Counted from the first letter of the stretch, positions 40,272 to 49,744 are shown. The stretch: DNA of 58,417 nucleotides from Candidatus Sedimenticola endophacoides (GCA_003062205.1 PQCP01000088.1:1-58417); one strand, 5' to 3'. Notes: generated by a model not told the origin, from the letters alone. A program made the numbers and translations.

Positions 40272-40593
40272 CTTGATATCTCCATTTACATCCTGGTGGT
40301 TCCTGCCGATGATGAACCACTACTTCGGGTCGATGGTATTCGAAAAGGGGAGTCGCCGCCTTGATACAGGCAGAAGCTCTTGCGCGCCTTGATACGAACT
40401 ACCTCCAAGTTAAGAACCGGGAGCATACCGGGGGACATCCTGTTGTTATCGCCGTCCGCGGTACGAAACGGCCTGTCCTCTCTTGCGTCGCAGCAATCGC
40501 CGCAGCTCCACAGTCACTGCTCTAGCATACCTTAAGGGTTTGCTCCGTGATAGGGGGAAATTCCCGCCGCTCCCTCCTATCGACCCCGTGGGG
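40272..40593. promoter_or_regulatory. Region upstream of soxY with a direct repeat
   Basis: 322 bases between soxY and the bepA stop, with no gene. CGCCTTGATAC occurs twice (40357-40367 and 40385-40395), 28 bp apart, about 90-120 bp upstream of the soxY start. This spacing could be an activator or repressor site, but I cannot name the regulator. Confidence 0.4.
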
Positions 40594-42090
40594 TCACTTT
40601 TGTTCCCGGCTCTTGAGTTCCTCCCGCTCCTGCTTGAACTGCTTCAGACGGGCGGTCAGTCGGGCGCTCTGGTGGTAGGGCAGTTGGCGGTCGCGCAGGG
40701 CGATCTCAAGCTGCTGGATGGCCGGTTCAAGGTCACCGGAGTAGTAGTGGTACTCGGCCAGATACTGGTGACCGAGGGCCTTGTCTCCGGTCTCGCCCGC
40801 CGCCCGGGCCAGGCGGGCGTGCATCTGGGTCTCCCCGGGGTAGACCGGCAGCTGCTGCTCCAGCAGGGCCAGGGCCTCGCCCGCTGCGCCCGCCTCCAGA
40901 AGTGCGTCGGCGAGGTAGAGGGTGAGGGGGTAGTTGCCGGGGTAGAGCCGCATCGCCCGGCGCAGCTGCTCGATCCCTGCCGCGCCCTCGCCGTCGAGGG
41001 CCAGCAGCCGGGCGTGGGCGACGATGTAGTGGATCTGCTCGGGGCGTGCGCCCAGCAGTGCCTCCAGCACCGGCCGCGCCTCGGCGTAGCGGCGCTCTTC
41101 GATCAGCGCCAGGGCGTGACCGTACTGTTGAGCCTCCCGGTTGCGGTAACGCTTCTCTCTCAGGCTGGAGGCGAAATAGTCGACGGCCTGGCGGGGGTTC
41201 TCGATCTGGCGCAGTTTCAGGATCGCCTTCACTAGATGGTATTCGAGACTCTCCGGGCGTTGCCGGTAGGGGTGGTCCTCGGCCCGGCCGAAGGCGTCGG
41301 CGATGCGGTCGGTGGTGACCGGGTGGGTACTGAGAAACTCAGGGAGCTTGCCGGAGCGGTAGAGGCGGGTCGCCTTGCCCATGCGGTCGAAAAAGACCGC
41401 CATCGCCGAGGGATCGAAGTCGGCGCCGGAGAGGATGGCGATGCCGACGCTGTCGGCCTCCTGCTCGTTACTGCGTGTGAAATTGATCTGGTGCTGGATC
41501 TGGGCCGCCTGGGCCCCCTGTGCCACGAACAGGCCCGCCTCGGGGTTGTTGGTGGCGGCGCCGACGACTACGGCGGCCAGGATCATCGCCGCCGTGGGCA
41601 TGTTCAGGCGGTTGACCGAGTCGAAGGTGCGCGCCAGGTGGTTCTGAGTGACGTGGGCGATTTCGTGGGCCAGCACCGAGGCGAGTTCGCTCTCGGTCTC
41701 GGTGGTGGCGATCAGCCCGGTGTAGGTGCCGATGTTGCCGGCCGGACCGGCAAAGGCGTTGATCTGGGGGTCGTCCACCAGAAAAAAGTGGAAGCTGCCC
41801 GTGACGTGGGGGCTGCTCTGGATCAGACGGCTGCCGAGGGATTGGATATAGGCGGTGAGCAGGGGATCCTTCTCCACCTTCATGCTCTTGTGGACCGAAC
41901 GCATGAAGGCCTGGCCTAGGCGTTGCTCCTGGGCCGGGGTGAAGAGACTGCCCGAGGGGTCGCCGATATCCGGCAGGCCGAGGTCAAGCCCCTGTCCGTG
42001 GACCAGGGCGGTGACGGTCAGCAGGATGGCCGCGAGCAGGCTCCGTGGGGTGTGTGGCTGGTTTCGTGAGCGGTATTCGGACATGGGCAT
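40594..42090 (-). CDS. Periplasmic M48 metalloprotease with TPR domain (BepA/YfgC-like)
   Basis: 498 residues. Signal peptide (SLLAAILLTVTALVHG), protease domain with the zinc motif VLAHEIAHVTQNHLA, third ligand in SNEQEADSVG, and FAGPAGNIGTYTGLI. The C-terminal half is TPR-like (YAEARPVLEALLGARPEQIH, YPLTLYLADALLEAGAAGEA). BepA assists or degrades outer-membrane LptD-type proteins. The start could also be the second ATG (42084). Confidence 0.9.
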   Translation of the reverse strand: MPMSEYRSRNQPHTPRSLLAAILLTVTALVHGQGLDLGLPDIGDPSGSLFTPAQEQRLGQAFMRSVHKSMKVEKDPLLTAYIQSLGSRLIQSSPHVTGSFHFFLVDDPQINAFAGPAGNIGTYTGLIATTETESELASVLAHEIAHVTQNHLARTFDSVNRLNMPTAAMILAAVVVGAATNNPEAGLFVAQGAQAAQIQHQINFTRSNEQEADSVGIAILSGADFDPSAMAVFFDRMGKATRLYRSGKLPEFLSTHPVTTDRIADAFGRAEDHPYRQRPESLEYHLVKAILKLRQIENPRQAVDYFASSLREKRYRNREAQQYGHALALIEERRYAEARPVLEALLGARPEQIHYIVAHARLLALDGEGAAGIEQLRRAMRLYPGNYPLTLYLADALLEAGAAGEALALLEQQLPVYPGETQMHARLARAAGETGDKALGHQYLAEYHYYSGDLEPAIQQLEIALRDRQLPYHQSARLTARLKQFKQEREELKSREQK

Positions 42091-42287
42091 AGTGACCCGG
42101 GTGGTTGTGAAAGGTTCCGCGAACTCCGGTTGGGGCGGGCGCGGTGGTTGGCCATGCAGGGCCGTTGAGCCGCGCCGCTCACCAGGCGATGCCCTGTATC
42201 TTCCCGGTTTTCCGGATCCTGGTGCGCGATGCGGCCTACGGTAGCAAATGTGGCGGCCCGGGGGTAGGGGCGCGCCGTGCTGGGGGT

Positions 42288-43514
42288 TCAGTTGAGCTGG
42301 ATGCGCTGTCCCCAGGGAACCGGCTGCTTGCCCTTGATCAGCCAGAGTACGGGGTAGCCGGGGGGGGTTGTGGGAAAGGCCCCTTCGCCATCGGTGAAGT
42401 AGACCAGCGTGGCCGGGCGCATGCCCTGGCGTTCGATCCAGTCGAACACCGGTATGAAGCTGGTGCCGCCGCCGCCCTGGAGGGCTCCGGGCAGGACGAT
42501 CTCCTCCCAGGGCTCGTATACCCAGGGGGCGCCATCGGCCAGCGCGGCGTCGCAGGCGAGGAGGGTGACCCGTGCCCGCAGCTGCCCCTTGAGGGCGTTG
42601 ATCTCGGCGAGAAATTCGCCGAACTCACGCGCCTTGATCGAACCGCTGGTGTCGATGGCAACCACCAGGTCGATCTGGTGGCTGCGCAGGCTGGGCAGGA
42701 TAAAGTGCCCCTCACGGCGCGAGGGGCGCATGTAGCTGTAGTCGTCCCGGGCGCTGGGTGAGAGGTAGTGGGCCAGCAGGTTGCGCCAGGGGAGTTGGGG
42801 CTGGAGCAGGTGGTCGATGATGCGTGCCAGGGAACCGCCGAGCTTGCCCGCCTGCATTGCCTGCTGGGCGGCCCCGGCCATGCGCTGTTGCCACTGGACG
42901 CTCAGGGTCTCGCGCTCGTCCGGAGTCAGAGGCTGGGGAGCGGGGGCACCCGCGCCGTCCGTGCGCCCCTGCTCCGGGGGGGTGGACTGGCCGTTTTGGG
43001 GCGGTGGCTCCCGGTCTCGCTTCAGATCCTGCCCGCTCCCCCCGGAGCCGCCCCCCTCGCTGTCGCGGTCGTAGGCGTGGGTGTCGAGGGTCTCCTTATC
43101 CTTGTGGTCCTCCAGGTAGGGGTAGATCTCCTCCGCCGTCATTTCGCGGAAGGTGTCGAGCATCAGTGACTGGGGCGGGGCCTTGAGTCCGTCTTCCACC
43201 AGCAGGGGGTTGATGGCGAAGTCGCAGGCCAGGTCCCAGAGGTGCTTCTGGCGATGCTGGCGGCGGGCAAAGTGCGACAGGGCGCAGTGCAGCGCCTCGT
43301 GGGCCAGCATGAACTGGGTCTCGTCCAGGGTCAGGGCGTCGATGTACTCCGGGTTGTAGTAGAACTTGCGCGCATCGGTTGCGGTGGTGCGGCACCACTG
43401 CGGGTCCGCCGCCTCCATCGGCAGACGCAGCACCAGGGCGCCGAGGAACGGCTTGTCCAGGATCAGTTTTGTGCGGGCCGCGGCCAGCTTGGTCTCTATG
43501 CGCTTCGGGTCCAT
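42288..43514 (-). CDS. VWA-like putative metallopeptidase (DUF2201)
   Basis: 408 residues. N-terminal domain with the zinc motif MLAHEALHCALSH and YNPEYIDALTLDE, then a low-complexity linker (SEGGGSGGSGQDL to PPPQNGQSTPPEQG), and a C-terminal VWA-like domain with LVVAIDTSGSIKAREFGEFL and LVYFTDGEGAFP. These two domains are those of DUF2201 proteins. The gene follows a MoxR-type ATPase by 21 bp; a MoxR and VWA pair usually works as a chaperone that remodels or metallates a target. The target is unknown. Confidence 0.85.
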   Translation of the reverse strand: MDPKRIETKLAAARTKLILDKPFLGALVLRLPMEAADPQWCRTTATDARKFYYNPEYIDALTLDETQFMLAHEALHCALSHFARRQHRQKHLWDLACDFAINPLLVEDGLKAPPQSLMLDTFREMTAEEIYPYLEDHKDKETLDTHAYDRDSEGGGSGGSGQDLKRDREPPPQNGQSTPPEQGRTDGAGAPAPQPLTPDERETLSVQWQQRMAGAAQQAMQAGKLGGSLARIIDHLLQPQLPWRNLLAHYLSPSARDDYSYMRPSRREGHFILPSLRSHQIDLVVAIDTSGSIKAREFGEFLAEINALKGQLRARVTLLACDAALADGAPWVYEPWEEIVLPGALQGGGGTSFIPVFDWIERQGMRPATLVYFTDGEGAFPTTPPGYPVLWLIKGKQPVPWGQRIQLN

Positions 43515-43535
43515 GGGTGTCTGTCCGGGGCGCGG

Positions 43536-44579
43536 CTACTCGAACAGCATCACGTCGGAGACCGCCTGAGCCCATTGGGCGAACTGGGGTACATCGAACA
43601 CGGCGGCGCCGATGGCGCGGTGCATGTCCGAGACCAGCATCACCCCCATCTCGCGCTGCGGGAAGCGTCCCGCATAGTCGAGGATGTGGCCGATCACCTG
43701 CGCTGCACCGTCCGTGTCGTGGGCGCGGATGGCGCGTCCGACCAGGGCGGCGGCCACCGCGTACTGAAGGTCGATCTCCTCGGGTACCGCCGCCGCCGCG
43801 CCGGTGACGATGGCATCCAGGTCGGGCATCTGGTCGAGACTGTTGACGAAGGCGTGCAGTTCGATGCCGGCGGCGGGGCCGACGCAGGCCTGGAGCGTCC
43901 CTTGCAGCAGCCGGGGCGTGTCGGCGAATTTCTGTAGGCCGCGATGGGCGAACTCCCAGGAGCGCGGCGAGGGGAAGGCGACCGGGTTGTGGGCCGGATC
44001 GAAATCGAACAGCAGCTCGGGGCGGAAGCGCAGAAAACCGATGATGCGCTCGTCGATGCCGTTGCGGTAGGCCCACATCACCCAGTCGTCGAGATGGGTC
44101 TCCACCTCGAAGTGAGAGAAACGGTTGGCCAGGGGCGCGGGCATGCTGTAGGTGACGCCCCGGTCACCCTGTCGGTTGCCGGCGGCGAAGATCGCCCAGC
44201 CGTCGGGTACCTGATAGTCACCCAGCTTGCGGTCCAGGATCAGCTGATAGGCGGCGGCGGAGACCGCCGGGGGGGCGGCGTTGATCTCGTCCAGAAACAG
44301 GATTCCGGCGGGGCCGTGCCGCGCGTTGTCGGGCAGCAGGGAGGGGATCGCCCACTCCACCCGGCCGTCGACCCGGAACGGAATGCCGCGCAGGTCGCTG
44401 GGCTCCATCTGCGAGAGGCGTATATCGATCACCGGCACCTCGTTGGATGCACCGATCTGGGCCACCATCTGGGATTTTCCGACCCCGGGCGGACCCCACA
44501 GCATCACCGGGGTGTGGTGGCCATGGCGCGTGCTGGCGAACTCGCGGTCCAAGACGATCATCAATTGGGTTGGGCGCAT
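43536..44579 (-). CDS. MoxR-type AAA+ ATPase
   Basis: 347 residues; start ATG 44579 (MRPTQLMIVLDREFAS) behind CAGGAACC. Walker A MLWGPPGVGKSQMVAQIG, Walker B GILFLDEINAAPPAV, sensor 1 AIFAAGNRQGDRGVTYS and the arginine-finger region SMPAPLANRFSHFEVE. C-terminal lid rich in helices. Paired with the VWA-like metallopeptidase downstream and a helical protein upstream, forming a three-gene operon on the minus strand. Confidence 0.9.
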   Translation of the reverse strand: MRPTQLMIVLDREFASTRHGHHTPVMLWGPPGVGKSQMVAQIGASNEVPVIDIRLSQMEPSDLRGIPFRVDGRVEWAIPSLLPDNARHGPAGILFLDEINAAPPAVSAAAYQLILDRKLGDYQVPDGWAIFAAGNRQGDRGVTYSMPAPLANRFSHFEVETHLDDWVMWAYRNGIDERIIGFLRFRPELLFDFDPAHNPVAFPSPRSWEFAHRGLQKFADTPRLLQGTLQACVGPAAGIELHAFVNSLDQMPDLDAIVTGAAAAVPEEIDLQYAVAAALVGRAIRAHDTDGAAQVIGHILDYAGRFPQREMGVMLVSDMHRAIGAAVFDVPQFAQWAQAVSDVMLFE

Positions 44580-44646
44580 GGGCTGGTTCCTGCTGTCTGG
44601 TTTCGAAACGCGCACGCCGTCTCCGGCGTCGCCTCCTCCGGTTCGG

Positions 44647-45201
44647 TCACATGAACAGATTGCGGACGATCCGCTGCATCTGTCTGAACACCTCCGGGCC
44701 GTCCAGGTCCATCACTTGGTCGATCACCCAGCGGTTCTCCTGGTCGCTGCCCATCACCTGCTGGATCTCGTAGCCGAGGTGGCGGTAGAAGGGGTAGCTG
44801 GGGCCCTCGTCGGTGAAGTTCAACTCCGCGTACTCCGCGCCGCGCTGATTGAAGCGCTCCACGAAGCGGCCCCGTTCATCCCCCTCTCCGAGGATCTCCC
44901 GGGCGTTGTCCTGAAGGTGCTCCGCCATCTTCAGCACGGCCGCGGTGACCAGGGTGCGGCGCTGCTCGTCGTCGAGCATGCCGCGCACCTGGCGCTCGGC
45001 GACCTGTGCCTGGAAGATCAGGTATTCGGCGATTACGTCGAGGCGCTGGCGGTCATCCTGATAGATGAAACGCTCGCCGTGGAGATGGATCGCCTTGTCC
45101 AGGGCGATGCGCCATGCGTTGAAGGCGATCGCGCCGCCGATCTCCTCCAGGGAGCGTTCGGCCTCCTCTTTGTGCCATTGGCTTTTGATGCGTAGGGCCA
45201 T
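44647..45201 (-). CDS. Helical protein of the MoxR/VWA operon, unknown function
   Basis: 184 residues, almost entirely amphipathic helix: SLEEIGGAIAFNAWRIALDK, YLIFQAQVAERQVRGML, VFRQMQRIVRNLFM. No signal or membrane segment. It is the first gene of the MoxR operon, 67 bp upstream, and may be its substrate-recognition partner. No named family recognised. Confidence 0.7.
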   Translation of the reverse strand: MALRIKSQWHKEEAERSLEEIGGAIAFNAWRIALDKAIHLHGERFIYQDDRQRLDVIAEYLIFQAQVAERQVRGMLDDEQRRTLVTAAVLKMAEHLQDNAREILGEGDERGRFVERFNQRGAEYAELNFTDEGPSYPFYRHLGYEIQQVMGSDQENRWVIDQVMDLDGPEVFRQMQRIVRNLFM

Positions 45202-45509
45202 GAATTTACCGTCTCTGCTCTGTGGTTGGGGTATGCTCGGTATGTACTACCGTTCAATTACATAGTATTTTACTCGGATATGGTGGTGCTTTGGAAGAGG
45301 GCGGGTGTGGAAATCTCACCCGGATCCGGGATCTCCCGGCGGTCCGTGTGGCGGGCGCTTCCGTAAGCGCCGGATTGTCCTGGGAAAACCCGCTCCGGCC
45401 CTCCGTGTCGGGGAGATCCGGCGGGGGGCTGCGCGGGGTTTCCCATTGGTATCGAACAGCCGCCGTCCGCCGCACGGACGGGCGGGGTGTGAACAGGCGT
45501 GGTGGTGTC
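45202..45509. other. Intergenic region upstream of the Sfum_1244-like gene
   Basis: 308 bases. An in-frame extension of the downstream ORF runs through it but its composition (Arg/Gly/Ser, no hydrophobic core) is not protein-like. Divergent promoters for the MoxR operon and the downstream gene should lie here. Confidence 0.4.
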
Positions 45510-46556
45510 GTGGAAGAGAAACAGCTGACCCTGCTCCGGGAGCAGGTGCAATACAACTGCCATGTCGCGGATGCGCGCCACGGTGGTGATTACGGCCTCT
45601 GTACCTATCTGCTGCGGATGCGCGAGTACTATCGCTGGGAGTGCGGGCTGGGCTTTGCCGAGGTTCCGCCCCGCGAGCGGGTGGCGGAGTGGATCGAACG
45701 GCGCGAGGCGCTCTGGGATGGGCTGGATGCGGCCGAATTCGCCCCTCTGACACTGGCGGGGGAGCGGTTCGACCCCTTTGACTCCGCCGCGATCAATCAC
45801 CACCTGGTGCCAGGGGGGCTGGTTTACAGCGGAGGGCTGGGCAGCGCCGGCAAGCCCCACTTCTTCCTGGGCCGGCTGGAGCGGCAAGAGGTGCTGGGTG
45901 GGCACACGCTGTTCGTCTCGGGGCGCGAGCTGGCCCGCGATCTCGCCGCCCCGCCGGCCATGACCCTGGAGGGGGATATCTTCGTGCGGCGCGAGTCGTT
46001 GCGGCGCATGCTCTGGGAGAAGCTGGAGAGCTGGCGTTGGCAGCGCCCCGACAACGCCCTGGGGCGCGCCTTCTCCAGCTACGCCTTCGACAGCGATACC
46101 GAGGCGGCACTGGATGCGATGGCGGAGAATGAGATCGATCTGTTGATCCTGCACGAGCAGGGGGAGTGCGCCGCCGGCGGCTACCTCGGCGACCGGCAGT
46201 GGCAGGCGATGCTCAGCGACTTCGCCTTCACCCCCGCGGAGTTGGTGGCGCGCGCGGTGCGCGATCATCTGGCCGATTGCCTCTCGACCCTGCCGGCGCT
46301 GCTACGCCGCGATCCCGCCTCTCTGCACTTCTACATCGGCAGCCTCGCGGGAATGCGCAAGGAGCTGTTTCCCGGCCTGCAGGCCGCCTACCGCCTGTGG
46401 CATGAGCGGGGCGATGCCAGCGCGCTGGCCTGCCTGGCGCAGGAGGGTGGGGCGCACTGGCGCCGGCTCGCCGAGCGGATCATGGCCCTGCACGGTGCGC
46501 ATGGCGCCGCAGCCGCCGGGCAGGTGATGCGGCTGGCTGAGGCGGGGCACCTGTAA
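45510..46556 (+). CDS. Sfum_1244-like conserved protein
   Basis: 348 residues from a GTG at 45510 (45489 is an alternative; the start is uncertain). The N-terminus EEKQLTLLREQVQYNCHVAD followed by GDYGLCTYLLRMREYYRWE matches what I recall of Sfum_1244 family proteins (DUF6866). The middle has HHLVPGGLVYSGGLGSAGKP and HTLFVSGRELARDLAAPP; the end is helical (LFPGLQAAYRLWHERGD). No catalytic motif is apparent. Standalone gene. The family name is from memory. Confidence 0.65.
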   Translation: MEEKQLTLLREQVQYNCHVADARHGGDYGLCTYLLRMREYYRWECGLGFAEVPPRERVAEWIERREALWDGLDAAEFAPLTLAGERFDPFDSAAINHHLVPGGLVYSGGLGSAGKPHFFLGRLERQEVLGGHTLFVSGRELARDLAAPPAMTLEGDIFVRRESLRRMLWEKLESWRWQRPDNALGRAFSSYAFDSDTEAALDAMAENEIDLLILHEQGECAAGGYLGDRQWQAMLSDFAFTPAELVARAVRDHLADCLSTLPALLRRDPASLHFYIGSLAGMRKELFPGLQAAYRLWHERGDASALACLAQEGGAHWRRLAERIMALHGAHGAAAAGQVMRLAEAGHL

Positions 46557-46835
46557 GCCGCAGCGCTCTCTGCGATAGTGTCCTGGCCAGATCGCCCGGG
46601 TTACGAAACCCTGTTATCGGGGAGCTGCCTTCTGTTTGGTCCCGCTGCGTGTACGACCTGATCGGTCGTCCCATCCGTGAGGTTTCCCCCGTCCGGAGTG
46701 ACCTCGTGCCTCGACGAGTATGGGCGAATGGTGGGTGTTGAATTTGACACTGCGGCGAGTGGAATGGGTAAACCGTGTAATAGGATCGACCGTGCCCGCA
46801 GCTGCTATGTCAGTGTGTGGGTGACCATGATTGCT

Positions 46836-46908
46836 GTTGGATCCTTCAAAGGGTGGATGTCCATGTCTTTACAGTTGGATCCTTCAAAGGGTGGATGTCC
46901 ATGTCTTT
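46836..46908. repeat. 35-bp direct repeat, two copies 38 bp apart
   Basis: GTTGGATCCTTCAAAGGGTG(..)TCTTT occurs at 46836-46870 and 46874-46908, separated by 3 bases, followed by further GATGTCTTT repeats. AT-richer than its surroundings. It does not encode a protein I can support. Region 46557-46835 upstream shows nothing recognisable. Confidence 0.85.
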
Positions 46909-46980
46909 GATGATGTCTTTGATGTCTTTGTTGGCGATCAATAGCCGGTAACCAACCGGCTGTTGCCCCAATCCAGCAAA

Positions 46981-47010
46981 AAAGGGTTACCAATTTCTTG
47001 GTAACCCTTT
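46981..47010 (-). terminator. Terminator of tRNA-Val
   Basis: AAAGGGTTACCAA / TTGGTAACCCTTT, 13-bp stem with a 4-base loop; on the minus strand it is followed by a T-run. It lies 8 bases beyond the tRNA 3' end. Confidence 0.88.
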
Positions 47011-47018
47011 GATTAGAT

Positions 47019-47093
47019 TGGTGGGCGGTACTGGGATTGAACCAGTGACCCCTGCCGTGTGAAGGCAGTGCTCTCCCGCTGAGCTAACCGCCC
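47019..47093 (-). tRNA. tRNA-Val (anticodon CAC)
   Basis: 75 bases including encoded CCA. Acceptor GGGCGGT pairs with ACCGCCC; D-arm AGCTCAGCGGGAGAGC; anticodon stem CTGCC/GGCAG around TTCACAC, with CAC at positions 34-36; T-arm CACTGGTTCAATCCCAGT. All stems are intact. Followed by a strong terminator. Confidence 0.93.
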
Positions 47094-47291
47094 GGATGCG
47101 CCGTTTCAGGTGTGTCCACACCCCTCTCGGTCATTCCGAGCGGGTGATTTTACAGCAGGGCGGCGGCGGTGGCTACTGTTGATGACGGGAATATTGTTCT
47201 CTGGTTGCGCGGTGTGGGGGATGATTCCGCTTTTTCGAAATCGGCCTATAATCCAGCGTCGTCTCTTCTCACCCTGGAAGGCGCTGCCGCC

Positions 47292-48128
47292 GTGTCCCTC
47301 AAGAAGCCTGAACACTTTCTGATCCTGCTCGCCGCGGCGGGGTCTTTCGCCTTCTCCGCCTGGCATACCCTGCTCAACAACTTCGCCATCGAGGCGGCGG
47401 GGTTCGGGGGGATCGAGATCGGTATCTTGCAGAGTCTGCGCGAGGTGCCCGGTTTTCTCGCCTTTACCACGGTGTTCGTCCTGCTGCTGATACGCGAGCA
47501 GAGTTTCGCCCTGATCTCCATCGCCCTGCTTGGGCTGGGGGTTGTGCTGACCGGGCTGTTGCCCAGCGAGTACGGGCTCTATTTCACCACCGTGCTGATG
47601 TCGGTGGGGTTCCACTACTACTTTACCTTGCAGCAGTCACTGACCATGCAGTGGGTGGATAAGTCGCGTTCGCCCCTGGTGATGGGACGGCAGATGTCGG
47701 CCAAGTCGATCGCTTCGATCCTGGTGTTCGCCGGTATCTGGGTGGGCATGGAGTTGTTTGATCTGGGTTACGTATGGCTTTATGCGGTGGCCGGCTGTGG
47801 CGCCCTGCTGGTGGCGCTGGCCGCCTGGTGGTGGTTTCCCCGCTTCGCCCATGAGACCCCCCAGCACAAGCACCTGGTGCTGCGTCGGCGCTATTGGCTC
47901 TATTACGCGCTGGTCTTCATGAGCGGGGCGCGGCGGCAGATTTTCGTGGTTTTCGCCGGTTTTCTGATGGTGCAGAAGTTCGGCTACAGCGCCTCGGATA
48001 TTGCATTGCTGTTTTTGATCAACCACGCCATTAATACGCCACTGGCCCCGCGCATCGGGCGGCTGATCAGCCATTGGGGGGAGCGGCGGGTGCTGACCCT
48101 GGAGTATCTCGGTCTGATCGTGATCTTC
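47292..48128 (+). pseudogene. MFS transporter, truncated at HE300
   Basis: 279 codons from GTG 47292, about nine hydrophobic segments, e.g. LLAAAGSFAFSAWHTLLNNF, ISIALLGLGVVLTGLLP and QIFVVFAGFLMVQKFGYSA. The layout fits a 12-TM MFS permease of ~390 residues. The last codons, LGLIVIF, run into HE300 copy 11, after which the sequence belongs to the N-terminal part of norQ on the opposite strand. So about 110 residues are missing rather than interrupted. Substrate unknown. Confidence 0.75.
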
Positions 48129-48428
48129 CGCTAACCGCCATGGAGAGCGAAGCGAAGGCGGTTAGTCCCCGATAGGCGTAGGCGCGGTTGTATGGCCGCA
48201 GTTACGACCGATAGGGAGTGACGTAGGGCATACAAATAGCGCATCCGACACGCCGTAGAGTCATTGTGGTCATCATGACGGAGTTGCGCACGAGCAGCTT
48301 TGCTGCAATGTGCGGGACGGAGTCGTGATGAGCGCAGGACGGTCGGGGCAGTAACGGCTGTCGCGTTGGCGAGTCGATTTTGGGGACTGGGATGTCCCAA
48401 AATCTTTCACGAGGTAGCGACACTCTTG
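48129..48428 (-). mobile_element. HE300 element, copy 11 (junction copy)
   Basis: Full copy, forward on the minus strand. It joins a truncated MFS gene (left) to a truncated norQ (right). Its CAAGAG end is repeated: CACGAGGTAGCGACACTCTTG occurs again at 48429-48449, a 21-bp tandem end duplication seen only here. Hairpin-side flank GAAG. Confidence 0.95.
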
Positions 48429-48449
48429 CACGAGGTAGCGACACTCTTG

Positions 48450-48641
48450 GTAGAGGGGGCGCCCCAGGCGCGCTGCCATGTGTTGAATGAAGCGGGTCTT
48501 GCCGCAACCGGTGGGGCCCTTGATCATCACCGGAAGCTGATGGCGCCAGGCGTGGTCGAACAGCTCGACTTCACGCCCCTGTGGCTTATAGAAGGGGAGT
48601 TCATTGCCCGTGGCGGGCCGTTTGGCCGGGATCGGTTCCAT
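48450..48641 (-). pseudogene. norQ: NorQ/CbbQ-type AAA+ ATPase, first 64 codons only
   Basis: [20 protein letters not shown], then the Walker A motif [20 protein letters not shown] and LGRPLY, where the sequence meets HE300 copy 11. NorQ is ~260-270 residues and with NorD activates nitric oxide reductase; norD and most of norQ are absent here. It starts 3 bases after norF and so belongs to the nor operon. Confidence 0.88.
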
Positions 48642-48643
48642 GG

Positions 48644-48931
48644 TTATGCTCCGCTCGAAAGGTAGAAGGCGACGCTGATCAGCGCCCCCGGAATCGCCAG
48701 CCAGAGGATGACCGCCCAGCGCCAGAGGCCGCGCACGCCGCGCAGGCCCATGAACCAGTCGCCCACCAGCTGCCCCTTGAGCAGGGCGAGCAGCAGCACT
48801 CCCAGGGCCACCGGCAGGCCGGTTATTCCGGTCTTGCCGATCAGCCAGGTGAGCAGTGTCAGCAGCAGCATGACGAGGTAGACCAGGGTGCAGGGGCGGG
48901 GCATCGGACGGTGTTCGCTTCGGGGATTCAT
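48644..48931 (-). CDS. norF: NorF-like small membrane protein
   Basis: 95 residues from ATG 48931, overlapping the norE stop (ATGA). Three hydrophobic segments ([57 protein letters not shown]) with the [12 protein letters not shown] motif of COX4-type NorF proteins. Needed for full NO reductase activity in some denitrifiers. Part of norCBEFQ. Confidence 0.85.
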   Translation of the reverse strand: MNPRSEHRPMPRPCTLVYLVMLLLTLLTWLIGKTGITGLPVALGVLLLALLKGQLVGDWFMGLRGVRGLWRWAVILWLAIPGALISVAFYLSSGA

Positions 48932-49503
48932 CGCATCACATAGACCAGCGGAAACAGGATCAGCCACACCAGGTCCACCATGTGCCAGTAGCTGCCGCCG
49001 GTCTCGACACCGGTGTGCTCATCGGCGCTGTAGGCCCCCTGGCGTGTCTTCACCGCCACGGCGGCGAGAATCACCATGCCCAGGATGACGTGCATGAAAT
49101 GGAAGAAGGTGAGCGAGATGTAGAACATGTAAAAGGTGTTGGTGCTGAGGTTGATGCCCATGCCGAAGTGGTGGGCGTACTCGGCGCTCTTGATGGCCAG
49201 GAACACCCCGCCCATGGCGCAGGCGGCCCACAGCCAGCTCTCGCACCCCTCCCGGTTGTCCTCGCGGATCGCCGCCAGGGCGCGCACCACGAAGTAGCTG
49301 GAGGTGATCAGGGCGATGGTGTTGAGCATCGCCGAGGTGGGGTCGAGGCTCTGCTGGAATTCATTGAACAGCTCGACGTTGTTCATGCGGGTGAAGGCGT
49401 AGGCCGCGAAGAAGATGGCGAAGACGCTCAACTCCGCGAGGATGAAGATCCAGATGGCGAGATCGCCGGGGGGGTAGCGTCTGTCGGGTTGCCTGCTGTT
49501 CAT
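48928..49503 (-). CDS. norE: NorE, cytochrome c oxidase subunit III-like
   Basis: 191 residues with five hydrophobic segments. COX3-type motifs: [36 protein letters not shown] and [20 protein letters not shown]. Subunit III-like NorE accompanies NO reductases. Gap of ~240 bp to norB; translationally coupled to norF. Confidence 0.92.
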   Translation of the reverse strand: MNSRQPDRRYPPGDLAIWIFILAELSVFAIFFAAYAFTRMNNVELFNEFQQSLDPTSAMLNTIALITSSYFVVRALAAIREDNREGCESWLWAACAMGGVFLAIKSAEYAHHFGMGINLSTNTFYMFYISLTFFHFMHVILGMVILAAVAVKTRQGAYSADEHTGVETGGSYWHMVDLVWLILFPLVYVMR

Positions 49504-49705
49504 GAACCTGTGTGCGATTCCGGGTGCCTTCGATGCCGCAGTATGCGGGCCACGCCGTGGCGCATCCTTGACTTGGATTAAGTATCGTTCGCGCCTGTCG
49601 TTGCCGGACGGTCACGGAATGGATGGCGGCATCGCGGTAAAAAAAAAGCGGCACTGCACCGGAGAGCAGGCCGCCAAATTGGGGGTTTTATTCAGCCTCT
49701 TCATG

Positions 49706-49732
49706 GCGGCAGGCGCGCCCGGCGCCTGCCGC
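49706..49732. other. Hairpin downstream of norB
   Basis: GCGGCAGGCGC / GCGCCTGCCGC, 11-bp stem. No T-run on the nor strand, so it is more likely an mRNA-stabilising or attenuating stem between norB and norE than a full terminator. Confidence 0.6.
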
Positions 49733-49744
49733 ATGGAGGACGCC

